This document shows, one piece after another, positions 36,359-44,976 of a stretch of 64,000 bases of DNA. Source of the stretch: Bacillus canaveralius (GTDB lineage: Bacteria; Bacillota; Bacilli; Bacillales; Cytobacillaceae); assembly GCF_002860125.1 (NCBI RefSeq), contig NZ_PGVA01000028.1:243814-307813 (forward strand). The letters run 5' to 3'. Every line of letters begins with the position of its first letter. Position 1 is the stretch's first letter. The translations under genes and the position numbers were made by a program. Below the pieces are notes generated by a model that made no database searches, was not told where the DNA came from, and saw only the letters and a program-made list of their open reading frames with translations.

Positions 36359-36517
36359 CCATATGAACACCAGCCATTGGCTGTCGTTGCCTCATTTTAA
36401 GCATCACCAAAACTGTTTACGGGTGGGTGATCCAGATTCTATAAGCAGAGACTTGATGCTCTTTACCGGATAAATTTAAGTCTTTTAATTTAATTGTTTT
36501 TAAAGGAGGAGAATATT

Positions 36518-37192
36518 ATGCATGGTGTGGAACAAAACGCCTATGGCTTATGGCTTGCTGTCATATTCAATGTAGTTATCTTTGGTTTATTTACCTACTC
36601 TGCATTTAAACCTGCAACAAAAAGGGACTGGAGGACTTTCGGGGCGTTTACAGCATTTATTGTGGCTTTGTTTAGTGAAATGTTCGGTTTTCCGCTAACG
36701 ATTTATATTCTAACTTCGATTTTTGGCAGAAACTACCCTGTATTCGACCCATTCTCTCATTCGAATGGACATTTATGGGTAGCACTAGCCGGAGGCTCAC
36801 CGATTCTGTTTAATATACTACATCCATTGAGCAATATCCTCATTTTCGCGGGGCTCATCATTATCACTATTGGTTGGAGAGGGATACATTCCGGAAACGG
36901 CCAATTGGTAACGAATGGAATTTATCGGCATGTACGACATCCTCAATATAGCGGTTTCATTTTAACTATCATCGGGTTTCTGGTCCAGTGGCCGACCATT
37001 ATCACATTAATTATGGCTCCAATGTTAATAGTTATGTATACCAGACTGGCAAAGAAAGAAGAAAAGGCCATGATCGACACCTTCGGAAACGAATACATGG
37101 AGTATATGAAGAAAGTACCCAGGTTTTTCCCCAAGCTGCTAAACGCAACTGGAAAGAGACATAAGGAAAACAACGGTCAATTCAATCTTTAA
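36518..37192 (+). CDS. Isoprenylcysteine/phospholipid-type membrane methyltransferase
   Basis: A 224-residue protein with about six membrane helices. The C-terminal half holds the ICMT/PEMT signature GIYRHVRHPQYSGFIL near residue 140 and the closing EEKAMIDTFGNEYMEYMKKVPRFFP. These bind S-adenosylmethionine and methylate small or lipid substrates at the membrane. NnrU-like relatives occur near NO-metabolism genes. AAAGGAGGAG precedes the ATG. It is 57 bases upstream of the DUF438/hemerythrin protein and is probably in one operon with it. Confidence 0.78.
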   Translation: MHGVEQNAYGLWLAVIFNVVIFGLFTYSAFKPATKRDWRTFGAFTAFIVALFSEMFGFPLTIYILTSIFGRNYPVFDPFSHSNGHLWVALAGGSPILFNILHPLSNILIFAGLIIITIGWRGIHSGNGQLVTNGIYRHVRHPQYSGFILTIIGFLVQWPTIITLIMAPMLIVMYTRLAKKEEKAMIDTFGNEYMEYMKKVPRFFPKLLNATGKRHKENNGQFNL

Positions 37193-37249
37193 AGATCCTG
37201 ATTTTTTGTTTGTGCGGTAAATCTATCAAAAAGAAAAGGGAGAATATAT

Positions 37250-38479
37250 ATGAGTGAAATGATCAATAACCGTGAACAACTGCATAAGGATAAATCGGAA
37301 CGGCATGAGATTTTGAAAGAAATCATTAAAGCCTTGCATCATGGAGCAAGTGTCGAAGAAGTTAAAGCTCAATTTGAAGAAGCAGTCGGGAATACCAGCG
37401 TTGCGGAAATTTCGCAGCTGGAGCATTCTCTAATGGAGGAAGAAGGAATTCCCGTAGAAGAAGTCCAGCGTTTGTGTTCTGTGCATACGGCCATTTTCAA
37501 AGGGGCGATCGAGGAGATTCATCGTCCGGATCATCCTGAATACCAGCCGGGCCACCCTGTCCATACATTTAAGCTTGAAAATAAAGAAATTGATTTGCTT
37601 GTGGATTTTAAAATTAAGCTGCACCTCGAGCGTTTTGAACGGGAAGACAACGATAAACATGTCTTTAAATTAATCGAAGACTTAAATCTCCTGTTGGATA
37701 TTGATAAACATTACAGCCGGAAAGAGAATTTGCTTTTCCCTTATCTTGAAAAATACGGTATTTATGGTCCAACCCAGGTAATGTGGGCAATCGATGACTG
37801 CATTCGCGAATCCATTAAAGACGCCAAACAAAAATTGATGAATTATCAAGGAGGTAGACAAGCAGTTGTTGCCGTTATAAATTACGTGATACGTGAGGTA
37901 AAGGAGATGATCTTTAAAGAGGAAAATATCCTGTTCCCGATGGCGTTGGAAACATTAGCAGAAGATGAATGGATCAAAATTGCTTATGAAAGCGATGAAA
38001 TCGGGTATTGCCTAACTGCTCCGGTGGGCAAGTGGCAACCGGAGAGGAAAGCTTTGCCTGTAGGAGAATTATCGGAAGGGTTTGTCCGATTCGAAACAGG
38101 TCTTCTATCGCTAAAGCAATTAGAATTGATGCTGAACCATTTACCGGTAGACATTACCTTTATTGATAAAGACGATGTAGTACGCTATTTCTCTCACGGG
38201 AAGGAACGTATTTTTGCCCGTACAAAAGCGGTCATCGGCAGAACAGTCCAAAACTGTCACCCCCCTAAAAGTGTCCATGTCGTGGAACAGCTTCTAGAAG
38301 ATTTCAAATCGGGGAATAAAGACAGTGAAGATTTCTGGATAAAGCTCCACGACAAATACGTATATATCCGTTATTTTGCGGTCCGGGATGAAAATGGGAA
38401 ATACATGGGTACCATTGAATTTACACAAAACATTAGGCCGATTCAAAAAATTGAAGGAGAAAAACGAATTCTTTCATAA
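37250..38479 (+). CDS. DUF438-hemerythrin-PAS protein
   Basis: A 409-residue cytosolic protein in three parts. An N-terminal DUF438 domain (residues ~10-75) is followed by a hemerythrin HHE domain (~80-245; HTAIFKGAIEEIHRP, DKHYSRKENLLFP, FKEENILFPMA). The last part is a PAS-like domain (~290-400; LPVDITFIDKDDVVRYFSHGKERIFARTKAVIGR). The arrangement is common in anaerobes and in NO- or O2-responsive loci. A sensing or repair role for O2/NO is inferred. GGGAGA precedes the ATG. A 7-codon ATG frame at about 38500 follows and may be what is left of a third gene, before a terminator. Confidence 0.85.
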   Translation: MSEMINNREQLHKDKSERHEILKEIIKALHHGASVEEVKAQFEEAVGNTSVAEISQLEHSLMEEEGIPVEEVQRLCSVHTAIFKGAIEEIHRPDHPEYQPGHPVHTFKLENKEIDLLVDFKIKLHLERFEREDNDKHVFKLIEDLNLLLDIDKHYSRKENLLFPYLEKYGIYGPTQVMWAIDDCIRESIKDAKQKLMNYQGGRQAVVAVINYVIREVKEMIFKEENILFPMALETLAEDEWIKIAYESDEIGYCLTAPVGKWQPERKALPVGELSEGFVRFETGLLSLKQLELMLNHLPVDITFIDKDDVVRYFSHGKERIFARTKAVIGRTVQNCHPPKSVHVVEQLLEDFKSGNKDSEDFWIKLHDKYVYIRYFAVRDENGKYMGTIEFTQNIRPIQKIEGEKRILS

Positions 38480-38539
38480 ATGGAGAAGTGGAGATCAGCA
38501 TGAATGAACAGATTAGCGGATAAAAAACTTTAAGGAAAG

Positions 38540-38575
38540 TAGTCCCCTGAGCTTCTTAACAGGGGACTTTTAACT
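38540..38575 (+). terminator. Rho-independent terminator
   Basis: AGTCCCCTG pairs with CAGGGGACT, followed by TTT. It ends the methyltransferase-DUF438 operon. Confidence 0.8.
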
Positions 38576-38631
38576 AACAATTAGCAAACTGAATGGCCCT
38601 GATGGTGAACATTCACAGTTAATACTGGCTG

Positions 38632-39210
38632 TTAGTTTTGCTCCATCAACTGATGGTTGTTGTGGTTTAAATTTGCCGGAGTCCACTCTTTATCAAGCTG
38701 GTTGCCGAAAATTAGGTAAGCAGTAAGAAAGAGGAAAGTTAAGATCGGTTTAAGAAGCCATTTTTTATCAAGATTATGCGGTTCTTTTCCTAAAGGTTTT
38801 TGCAAGATTTGAAACAATAGCAAGCAACTAACTGACAGAGTAAGAAAAATATTTATCATAAATATTGATTGATTTTGAGTAATCATTTCTCCCAGCATAG
38901 CACCCATCATCCCGCCCATTAATCCCGACATAAACCCTTCTAGTAAAGGCAGAACCCCGAGAGCAAAACCTGAAGCCGCCCCAGCAAGAATGCCAGTAAG
39001 AATGGAGAGGATAGTAGAATAGTAAAGATTCCCTTGAAAAAGTGAACCAAATAAAACTCCTCCTGTTAATCCGACATTCATTCCTGTCGTCATTGATATC
39101 GCCATTCCTGCCATACCTCTTATTCTGCTTTTAAAGTGAATGGCCATGATGACTGTTGAAATTGTCACCAAAGAAAGCGTGGCCAGGACAAAGTAATAAA
39201 ACCAGCTCAT
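38632..39210 (-). CDS. Small Gly/Met-rich polytopic membrane protein
   Basis: A 192-residue protein with about five membrane helices. A central run of small residues with Met (EGFMSGLMGGMMGAMLGEM) and the GMAGMAISMTTGMNVGLTGG segment resemble Bacillus membrane proteins found near cupredoxin and copper-oxidase genes. The function is unknown. The Met content might relate to Cu(I), which is speculative. AAGGGGG precedes the ATG. It is divergent from the cupredoxin-CcdA pair. Confidence 0.6.
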   Translation of the reverse strand: MSWFYYFVLATLSLVTISTVIMAIHFKSRIRGMAGMAISMTTGMNVGLTGGVLFGSLFQGNLYYSTILSILTGILAGAASGFALGVLPLLEGFMSGLMGGMMGAMLGEMITQNQSIFMINIFLTLSVSCLLLFQILQKPLGKEPHNLDKKWLLKPILTFLFLTAYLIFGNQLDKEWTPANLNHNNHQLMEQN

Positions 39211-39513
39211 ATGATTGACGCCCCCTTATACTTGCTATATGATATGCCCTTTTGTGACAAGCCATACCAGATATTTAGAAAAGTAAAAAAGAAGAGGCTG
39301 GCTGATATTAACGGTTTAATAGATCAAAGGATTCTTATCTTCTTCTAAGATTGTTCTCAGTCACCATTAAGGTTTCTTTCCTACGATATGATGTAGTGTG
39401 ATATATTGGAATGCAAAATCGGGGTAAAGTGATAAGAAATCGTTTAGCCCAGGTAGTGTGATTAATAATTATTCCACTTGAAAAGCTAAATTAACAGGTT
39501 GGAGATGTAGCTC
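39211..39513. other. Divergent intergenic region before the cupredoxin gene
   Basis: It contains a TTCTCAG motif at about 39354 and two TGTGAT half-sites, but no complete FNR palindrome or clear -35/-10 pair that I can fix. It probably holds both divergent promoters. Confidence 0.4.
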
Positions 39514-39930
39514 ATGCAAAAAGGGACAATTAAGACGTTTACATTAGGAATGATTTTTACTGCAATCATCATTGCAGCGATTATTCCTATTGGCTTGAAT
39601 ATTGCTGACGGTGTTGGAAGTGAAGACAAAGAAAGTGGTACCCGGATGGAGATTTCTATGGCCGGGTTCAATCCTTCGATCATTCGTGCGAAGCTAGGAG
39701 AGGAAATCACGCTTCAATTAGTGAATCCGGATAATTCTGCTCACTCAGACGGTGGCGGATGGCATCAGTTTGCCAGCGACGAATTAAATTTCGATTATAA
39801 ACTTGCGCCCGAAACATCGAAGACCGTTACATTGAAGTTTGATAAAGCCGGCGAATATGAATTTTATTGTGATATATGCTGTGGAGGTCGGAAAAACCCT
39901 TCGATGCAAGGAAAAATAATTGTTACCTGA
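39514..39930 (+). CDS. Cupredoxin-domain protein with an unusual Cys-rich metal loop
   Basis: A 138-residue exported protein with an N-terminal helix (residues 8-27). The cupredoxin domain contains MAGFNPSIIRAKLGEEITLQL. Possible ligands are the His residues in NSAHSDGGGWHQF and the final loop YCDICCGGRKNPSMQGK. That loop has three cysteines and a Met, recalling the C-x3-C-x3-H-x2-M loop of CuA sites but without the His. It may form a mono- or dinuclear copper centre. GGAGAT precedes the ATG. It is 15 bases upstream of a CcdA-type gene, whose thiol-redox role could keep these cysteines reduced. Confidence 0.8.
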   Translation: MQKGTIKTFTLGMIFTAIIIAAIIPIGLNIADGVGSEDKESGTRMEISMAGFNPSIIRAKLGEEITLQLVNPDNSAHSDGGGWHQFASDELNFDYKLAPETSKTVTLKFDKAGEYEFYCDICCGGRKNPSMQGKIIVT

Positions 39931-39945
39931 CTTGAGGAGTAAATC

Positions 39946-40767
39946 ATGAAATTACCTTTATACTCTACTGTGATTGGTTTGTTTACTTTTTTTATGTTGT
40001 TTTTTATTTCTTTTGTGTTTAAACAGAGTGCCTTAACTACAAGTGTGGCAGCAACATCGAGTATCATGATCCTGATAGGATTAATGTTTTTGGCGGGAAT
40101 ATTGGATGGATTTAATCCTTGCGCATTCAGTACTCTATTGCTATGGTCAGGCTTTTTATTAAATCGTTTTGGCCAGGAAGTGGGAAGTAGCCTTGATATT
40201 GAAAAGCAACGGAAAAATATTTTAAGCTATGCATTCTTTTATGCGCTTGGAATTTTTCTAATATATTTTCTGCTTGGAATTGGCATACTGGAGTTATTCC
40301 GGTTAAAATCAATACAAACAACTTTATTGGTGCAAATCGCCGGACTTGTCGTCGTTGTTCTTGGAGTTTTGATGATTCGCGATTCGTTTTTCTCCCATGC
40401 AAAAGCGCTCATTAAAATGCCGGCTATTTTACATCCACTCTATAAGAAATACAGTGAACCAGCCACTAAGTTTGGCAGCTTTCTTAGTGGAATTGTGATC
40501 GGTCTCTGCAGCGTTCCATGCGGAGGAGCTGTCTATATGGCGATATTATTAATCATTCAATCGAAACCATTTGTGGTGAAGTACCCTCTTTTATTCGTTT
40601 ATAATATCGGCTTTATATTGCCCGTCGTCATTTTAGCGTTAGTACTCGCCAATAAAAAACTTTTACAGACGTTAAGCCGTGACTTTATTTTATTGAGAAG
40701 TAAACTAAAAGTAATCATTGGCGTCATTACAATTTTACTTGGGTTTTCTTCAATTATTTTGGCATAG
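39946..40767 (+). CDS. CcdA/DsbD-type transmembrane thiol-redox protein
   Basis: A 273-residue protein with about seven membrane helices. The two reactive Cys motifs are GILDGFNPCAFSTLL (near residue 62) and IGLCSVPCGGAVYMA (near 187), as in CcdA. It would pass electrons from cytosolic thioredoxin to extracytoplasmic proteins such as the cupredoxin encoded just before it. GAGGAG precedes the ATG, and the two genes are co-transcribed. Confidence 0.85.
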   Translation: MKLPLYSTVIGLFTFFMLFFISFVFKQSALTTSVAATSSIMILIGLMFLAGILDGFNPCAFSTLLLWSGFLLNRFGQEVGSSLDIEKQRKNILSYAFFYALGIFLIYFLLGIGILELFRLKSIQTTLLVQIAGLVVVVLGVLMIRDSFFSHAKALIKMPAILHPLYKKYSEPATKFGSFLSGIVIGLCSVPCGGAVYMAILLIIQSKPFVVKYPLLFVYNIGFILPVVILALVLANKKLLQTLSRDFILLRSKLKVIIGVITILLGFSSIILA

Positions 40768-40818
40768 GACCCGAGCAATATCGGTCTAAAACATCACATG
40801 TGAACGAGGAGTGCTATT

Positions 40819-41442
40819 TTGAAATCTAATATAAATGAAAAAATCAAAAAGCGCTATAACCGGATATCGGGAATTTATGAAATAATGGATCGGATGATCA
40901 AAGAACAATGGAGACAGGATTTGTTGTCACAAGTCTCGGGAAAAGTGCTTGAGGCAGGGATAGGAACTGGGGCAAACCTGGCCTATTATCCTGCAGATAT
41001 TATTTCTCTGACAGGCGTTGACTTTAGTAAGGGTATGCTCAAACATGCTGATGCCAAGCTGGAAAATGCGGATTTTAATTATCCTGTTAAATTAACTGAA
41101 GCGGACATTCAGGAGTTACCTTTTCCTGACAATACCTTTGATTCGATCGTGTCGACCTGTGTGTTTTGTTCGGTACCTGATCCTGTCCAGGGCCTTAAAG
41201 AGTTAAGAAGAGTGTGCAAACCAAACGGGCACGTTTATATGCTCGAGCATATGAGAAGTAAAAATATTGTGGCAGGACTTGCAATGGATTTGTTGAATCC
41301 TATAACAGTAAGATTATGGGGAGCCAACATAAATCGGGAAACGCTGGACAATATTAAACTTGCCGGATTGAAAATGGAAGAGAATGAACAATTGATGGGG
41401 ACGATTGTCAGGAAGCTTGTATTAACTCCTTACAAGAAATAA
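40819..41442 (+). CDS. SAM-dependent methyltransferase, class I
   Basis: A 207-residue cytosolic enzyme. Motif I is VLEAGIGTGANLAYYP, followed by DFSKGML, LPFPDNTFDSIVSTCVFCSVPDP and LRRVCKPNGHVYMLEHMRS, as in UbiE/PhpK-like methyltransferases. Several Cys lie near the active site (TCVFCS). The substrate is unknown; homologues often lie next to arsenic, mercury or copper genes. A TTG start follows GAGGAG. A palindrome TCACATGTGA lies at 40794-40803 in the leader. Confidence 0.75.
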   Translation: MKSNINEKIKKRYNRISGIYEIMDRMIKEQWRQDLLSQVSGKVLEAGIGTGANLAYYPADIISLTGVDFSKGMLKHADAKLENADFNYPVKLTEADIQELPFPDNTFDSIVSTCVFCSVPDPVQGLKELRRVCKPNGHVYMLEHMRSKNIVAGLAMDLLNPITVRLWGANINRETLDNIKLAGLKMEENEQLMGTIVRKLVLTPYKK

Positions 41443-41490
41443 AGGTAAACACATGAAAGGGTTATTATGATCCTTGCTTGTAAAGGTAGA

Positions 41491-41778
41491 CGAATCGCGA
41501 TTGGAACCGGTACAGATATTGCCATTTAAACAACGCATGTTATTCTTGTTAAAAGCAACCCTGAAGATCGGTGAGCCTGATCCATTAATCAAGAGTAACC
41601 GATCGGAAAATGATCCAGAATTTATGGTGGGCAGCAGGTTACAATATGATTGCCACCCCACTGGCTGCAGGTGTTGCTATTCAACTTCGGAATTATATTG
41701 AGTTCTGCTGTTGGAGTTGTATTAATGTCCTAGAGTACTGTGATTGTCACCATAAATGCCAAGTTGTTAAAAATATAA
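41491..41778 (+). pseudogene. Decayed C-terminus of a copper P-type ATPase
   Basis: Across three frames the plus strand encodes RIAIGTGTDIAI, a stop, VILVKSNPED, a shift, then [17 protein letters not shown] and PLAAGV. A second shift leads to [15 protein letters not shown], and [14 protein letters not shown] with a final TAA. This is the order of the last 95 residues of a CopB-type ATPase, with at least two frameshifts and three stops. The N-terminal remnant at 32543-32680 may come from the same lost gene. Confidence 0.8.
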
Positions 41779-41798
41779 TCTAAAGGAAAAGAAAATCT

Positions 41799-41842
41799 AC
41801 AAAACCTAACCCTTACCGTATTGATAAGGATTAGGTTTTTTG
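41799..41842 (+). terminator. Rho-independent terminator
   Basis: AAAACCTAACCCTTA pairs (with a mismatch) with TAAGGATTAGGTTTT, followed by T residues. It survives behind the ATPase remnant. Confidence 0.75.
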
Positions 41843-41980
41843 GGGTAAGCTCATTAATACGCAATCCATTAGATTTCCTTAAATAATATTATCAGTGTCG
41901 CTTGGCTTATTACTGTTGTCTACAGTCGACCTGAGTAGTTACAATAGATTAATAATTTCTTTTAGACCACTTAGGCAGTT

Positions 41981-43630
41981 TTAGCTGTTAATAACTAAGG
42001 AGTAGGTTTTCCAGCCTCCATCCAAATTTTTCACTTTATATCCATTGGATACTAAAATTCTTGATGCCAGGTAGCCTCTCAGACCGACTTGACATGTGAT
42101 ATAAATGGTCTCATTTTTAGGAAGTTCATGAAGACGATTGCGAATTTCCCCAAGCGGAATGTTTATTGAACCCTTTATATAACCATTTTCTATTTCAAGC
42201 GGTTCGCGAACGTCAATTAACAAGCCGCCATTATGAACGATTTGATCAATTTCATGCCATTGAACGGTTTCAATATCGCCTTCTATTATATTTGAGGCAA
42301 CGTAGCCTGCCATATTGACAGGATCTTTGGCAGACGAAAACGGCGGTGCATAAGCCAATTCAAGTTCAGCCAGGTCCAACACTGTTAATTCACCTTTAAT
42401 GGCAGTGGCGATAATATCAATCCGTTTGTCAGCACCGTCTTTTCCTACTGCTTGAGCTCCGTAAATTTTTCCAGATTTTTGATCGAATATCAGTTTTAGT
42501 GCGATTGGAAAAGCTCCAGGATAATAACCGGCATGGGAAGCAGGATGTAAATGAACCACTTTATAATCAATATCTGATCGCTTTAACAATTTTTCATTAT
42601 TTCCTGTGGTGGCAACTGTTAAATCAAAGACTTTTGCAATCGAAGTACCCAATGTACCATGGTATTTTTCTTTCTTTCCATAGATATTATTCGCAGCCGT
42701 TCTCCCTTGTCGATTGGCGGGTCCGGCGAGCGGAATCATAGCAGGGATTTTATTTATATAATCGGTTACTTCAATGGCATCACCAATGGCATAAATATTC
42801 GTATCATTTGTTTGAAGGTATTCATTAACTACGATTCCACCACGTTCACCAATACTAAGACCTGCATCCACTGCCAGTGTATTTTCTGGCCTAACACCAA
42901 TTGATAAAATAATGAAATCTGTGTTGATCCTTTTTCCACTAGATAAAATTACTGTTCTTCCCTGATTTTCAAACGATTGAACACCATCTTCCAAGATCAA
43001 ATTAACTCCTTTTTCGATAAGGTGATGGTGGACAATCGCTGCCATTTCATAATCCAGCGGCGCCATCACCTGGTTGGCCATTTCAACAAGTGTCACATGT
43101 ACACCACGGTCAACAAGATTCTCTGCCATCTCTAAACCGATGAATCCACCGCCGACAACGACTGCTTCTTTTGGCCTCTGATGGTCGATGTAATCCTTGA
43201 TTTTATCAGTATCAGGGATATTGCGAAGAGTAAAAACATTATCGGCTTCATTCATTCCAGAAATGGGAGGAACAATTGGTTTCGCCCCTGGAGATAGCAC
43301 CAACACATCATAACTCTCTTCATATGTTTCATTTGTAACTAAGTTTTTTACTGCCACCGTTTTATTATCGCGATTTATTTTTGTTATTTCATTTAAATTC
43401 CGAATGTCTAAATTGAATTTTTTACTCATTCCATCAACAGTTTGCACCAAAAGCTTTTCACGTTCTTTTATCGTTTCGCCAATATAATAAGGCAAACCAC
43501 AGTTTGCAAAAGAAATATGTTCTCCTCTTTCAAATAGAATGATGGTTGAATTTTCGTCTAATCTTCTCAATCTCGCTGCTGTTGTAGCACCTCCTGCAAC
43601 TCCACCAACAATCAAAATCTTTTTACCCAT
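41981..43630 (-). CDS. CoA-disulfide reductase fused to rhodanese
   Basis: A 549-residue flavoprotein. Residues 1-445 form a CoA-disulfide/persulfide reductase: IVGGVAGGATTAARLRR FAD fold, the single redox Cys in SFANCGLPYYIGE (about C43), the NAD fold VVVGGGFIGLEMAE, and YAIGDAIEV. Residues 455-545 form a rhodanese domain with active-site ITCQVGLRGY. Such CoADR-Rhd enzymes reduce CoA persulfide or polysulfide, releasing sulfide. AAGGAGC precedes the ATG. The promoter region has both an FNR-like site and a CstR-type element, so control by low oxygen and persulfide is inferred. It is divergent from the methyltransferase-DUF302 pair. Confidence 0.9.
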   Translation of the reverse strand: MGKKILIVGGVAGGATTAARLRRLDENSTIILFERGEHISFANCGLPYYIGETIKEREKLLVQTVDGMSKKFNLDIRNLNEITKINRDNKTVAVKNLVTNETYEESYDVLVLSPGAKPIVPPISGMNEADNVFTLRNIPDTDKIKDYIDHQRPKEAVVVGGGFIGLEMAENLVDRGVHVTLVEMANQVMAPLDYEMAAIVHHHLIEKGVNLILEDGVQSFENQGRTVILSSGKRINTDFIILSIGVRPENTLAVDAGLSIGERGGIVVNEYLQTNDTNIYAIGDAIEVTDYINKIPAMIPLAGPANRQGRTAANNIYGKKEKYHGTLGTSIAKVFDLTVATTGNNEKLLKRSDIDYKVVHLHPASHAGYYPGAFPIALKLIFDQKSGKIYGAQAVGKDGADKRIDIIATAIKGELTVLDLAELELAYAPPFSSAKDPVNMAGYVASNIIEGDIETVQWHEIDQIVHNGGLLIDVREPLEIENGYIKGSINIPLGEIRNRLHELPKNETIYITCQVGLRGYLASRILVSNGYKVKNLDGGWKTYSLVINS

Positions 43631-43662
43631 ATCTATCGCTCCTTAAATTCGTTTAAATACCA

Positions 43663-43719
43663 ATACCCCTATCCCTATAATAATTTTGATTAAAATTAAA
43701 TGCTATGATTAAAATCACA
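43663..43719 (-). promoter_or_regulatory. FNR-like and CstR-like control region of the CoA-disulfide reductase
   Basis: TATGA-N6-TCACA (43704-43719) is one mismatch from the FNR palindrome. On the minus strand a TATTAT -10 (43682-43677) begins 29.5 bases from its centre, the same geometry as at 2522 and 11855. Downstream of the -10, 43663-43675 reads as tandem ATAGGG/GGGGTAT half-sites like the CstR-type element at 58703. Confidence 0.55.
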
Positions 43720-43863
43720 CATCGAACTGTAGATTTTGTTGGATACTTCTTCAAAACTAAGTGAATCATACTATTGGACACAACATCTAAAATATGACCA
43801 TAATAAGTATAAGAAGATTGAAATTAGAATCTTTGGAAAATTCGTTATGTCAGGAGTGATTAT

Positions 43864-44433
43864 TTGGCTGGTCATCGTTTCAATCCAGAGAAAGCGGATA
43901 AATTACTGGATACAAAAAGAAAAGAGCTTATTGACCCGGAACAAGTAATTTCCTTATTAGGACTAAGAAAAAACGATGCTGTCGCAGATCTGGGGGCAGG
44001 GAATGGGTATTTCACGATCCCTTTAGCAAAAGAGACAAATGACGTTGTCTATGCAGTAGATATTGAGCCAAAAATGTTAGAGTTATTGAAAGAGCGAGCA
44101 TCGAAAGAAAACCTTAAAAATATTCAATTTATCGAAAGTGATTTGGAAAACATAAATCTTAAGGAACGTAGTGTAAGCAAAGCAGTAGTCGCTTTTGTTA
44201 TGCATGAAATTCCCAATATGGAAAAGGCACTTGGAGAATTTAAAAGAATTCTAAAACCAAATGGAACGTTATTAATTTTGGAATGGGAAGCGGTTAAAAC
44301 GGAAGCCGGGCCCCCTCTTCATGAAAGAATTGCTTCTGGGGATATGGAACAATTTTTGTGGAAGAATGGATTAAAATCTTCAGCGGTTTCTTTAAATGAA
44401 GCAATCTATGCTGTTGCGATTGACATCAAATAA
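43864..44433 (+). CDS. SAM-dependent methyltransferase, class I
   Basis: A 189-residue cytosolic enzyme with motif I VADLGAGNGYFTIPLA, then YAVDIEPKMLELLKERA, FVMHEIPNMEKAL and FKRILKPNGTLLILEW. The substrate is unknown. It starts at a TTG 8-9 bases after AGGAG. It forms a pair with the DUF302 gene 18 bases downstream. The same FNR-like site that serves the divergent CoA-disulfide reductase lies about 150 bases upstream and could also influence this gene. Confidence 0.72.
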   Translation: MAGHRFNPEKADKLLDTKRKELIDPEQVISLLGLRKNDAVADLGAGNGYFTIPLAKETNDVVYAVDIEPKMLELLKERASKENLKNIQFIESDLENINLKERSVSKAVVAFVMHEIPNMEKALGEFKRILKPNGTLLILEWEAVKTEAGPPLHERIASGDMEQFLWKNGLKSSAVSLNEAIYAVAIDIK

Positions 44434-44451
44434 ACCCTAAAGGAGAATAAC

Positions 44452-44835
44452 ATGTTTGATTATACTGTTGAAACAAATAAAAGTATCGATGAAGCCATTA
44501 GAGATTTAGAGGAAAGCTTAAAAGAAGAAAAATTTGGCGTTTTGTGGATGTTTGATATTAAAGAAAAACTTCAGGAAAAAGGGCTTGATTTTCGAAAAAA
44601 TTTCAAAGTGCTGGAAGTCTGTAATCCGCATGAAGCACAAAGAGTTCTAAATGAAAATGAGATGGCGGGGTATTTTTTACCATGTAAGATAGTTGTTTAT
44701 GATAATAACGGAAATACAAAAATCGGTATGCCAAAACCGACAGCGCTTATTAGTATGTTGAACGATGAAACTTTGAAAAAACTGGCAGAGGACATTGAAA
44801 ATCGCTTGATTGGCTGTATCGATAAAAGTAAATAG
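44452..44835 (+). CDS. DUF302 protein
   Basis: A 127-residue cytosolic protein with the DUF302 layout. YTVETNKSIDEAIRDLEESL at the start and FGVLWMFDIKEKLQEKGLDF near residue 30 are followed by VLEVCNPHEAQRVL, and YFLPCKIVVYD with its PCK motif. The two conserved Cys/His-containing motifs suggest ligand or metal binding, but the function is unknown. DUF302 proteins often accompany DsrE, rhodanese and cytochrome genes, as here. AAAGGAG precedes the ATG and a strong terminator follows. Confidence 0.8.
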   Translation: MFDYTVETNKSIDEAIRDLEESLKEEKFGVLWMFDIKEKLQEKGLDFRKNFKVLEVCNPHEAQRVLNENEMAGYFLPCKIVVYDNNGNTKIGMPKPTALISMLNDETLKKLAEDIENRLIGCIDKSK

Positions 44836-44843
44836 TCACAGGA

Positions 44844-44878
44844 GGATGTATGTTTCATTCATACATCCACTTTTTTTA
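44844..44878 (+). terminator. Rho-independent terminator
   Basis: GGATGTATG pairs with CATACATCC around a 7-base loop and is followed by seven T. Confidence 0.85.
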
Positions 44879-44895
44879 AGGTAAAGAATTGCTTG

Positions 44896-44922
44896 TTGAC
44901 AAAATACCCATATGGGTATAAT
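44896..44922 (+). promoter_or_regulatory. cstR promoter with perfect CstR operator
   Basis: TTGACA (44896-44901) and TATAAT (44917-44922) flank and overlap ATACCC-ATAT-GGGTAT (44904-44919), a perfect 16-bp palindrome. This is the sequence class bound by persulfide-responsive CstR. The 15-base spacer is short. Confidence 0.85.
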
Positions 44923-44976
44923 ATAAATCTTGTGAACCTGAACTATTGATGTTATGTAATTAAGGGGGGAGTACAA

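Noticed and set aside
40794..40803. TCACATGTGA palindrome as an FNR site
   Set aside because: The half-sites are in reverse order without the 6-base spacer, so it does not fit the FNR consensus.
43736..43948. Separate 70-residue gene before the methyltransferase at 43864
   Set aside because: No ribosome site, and most of it overlaps the methyltransferase in another frame.
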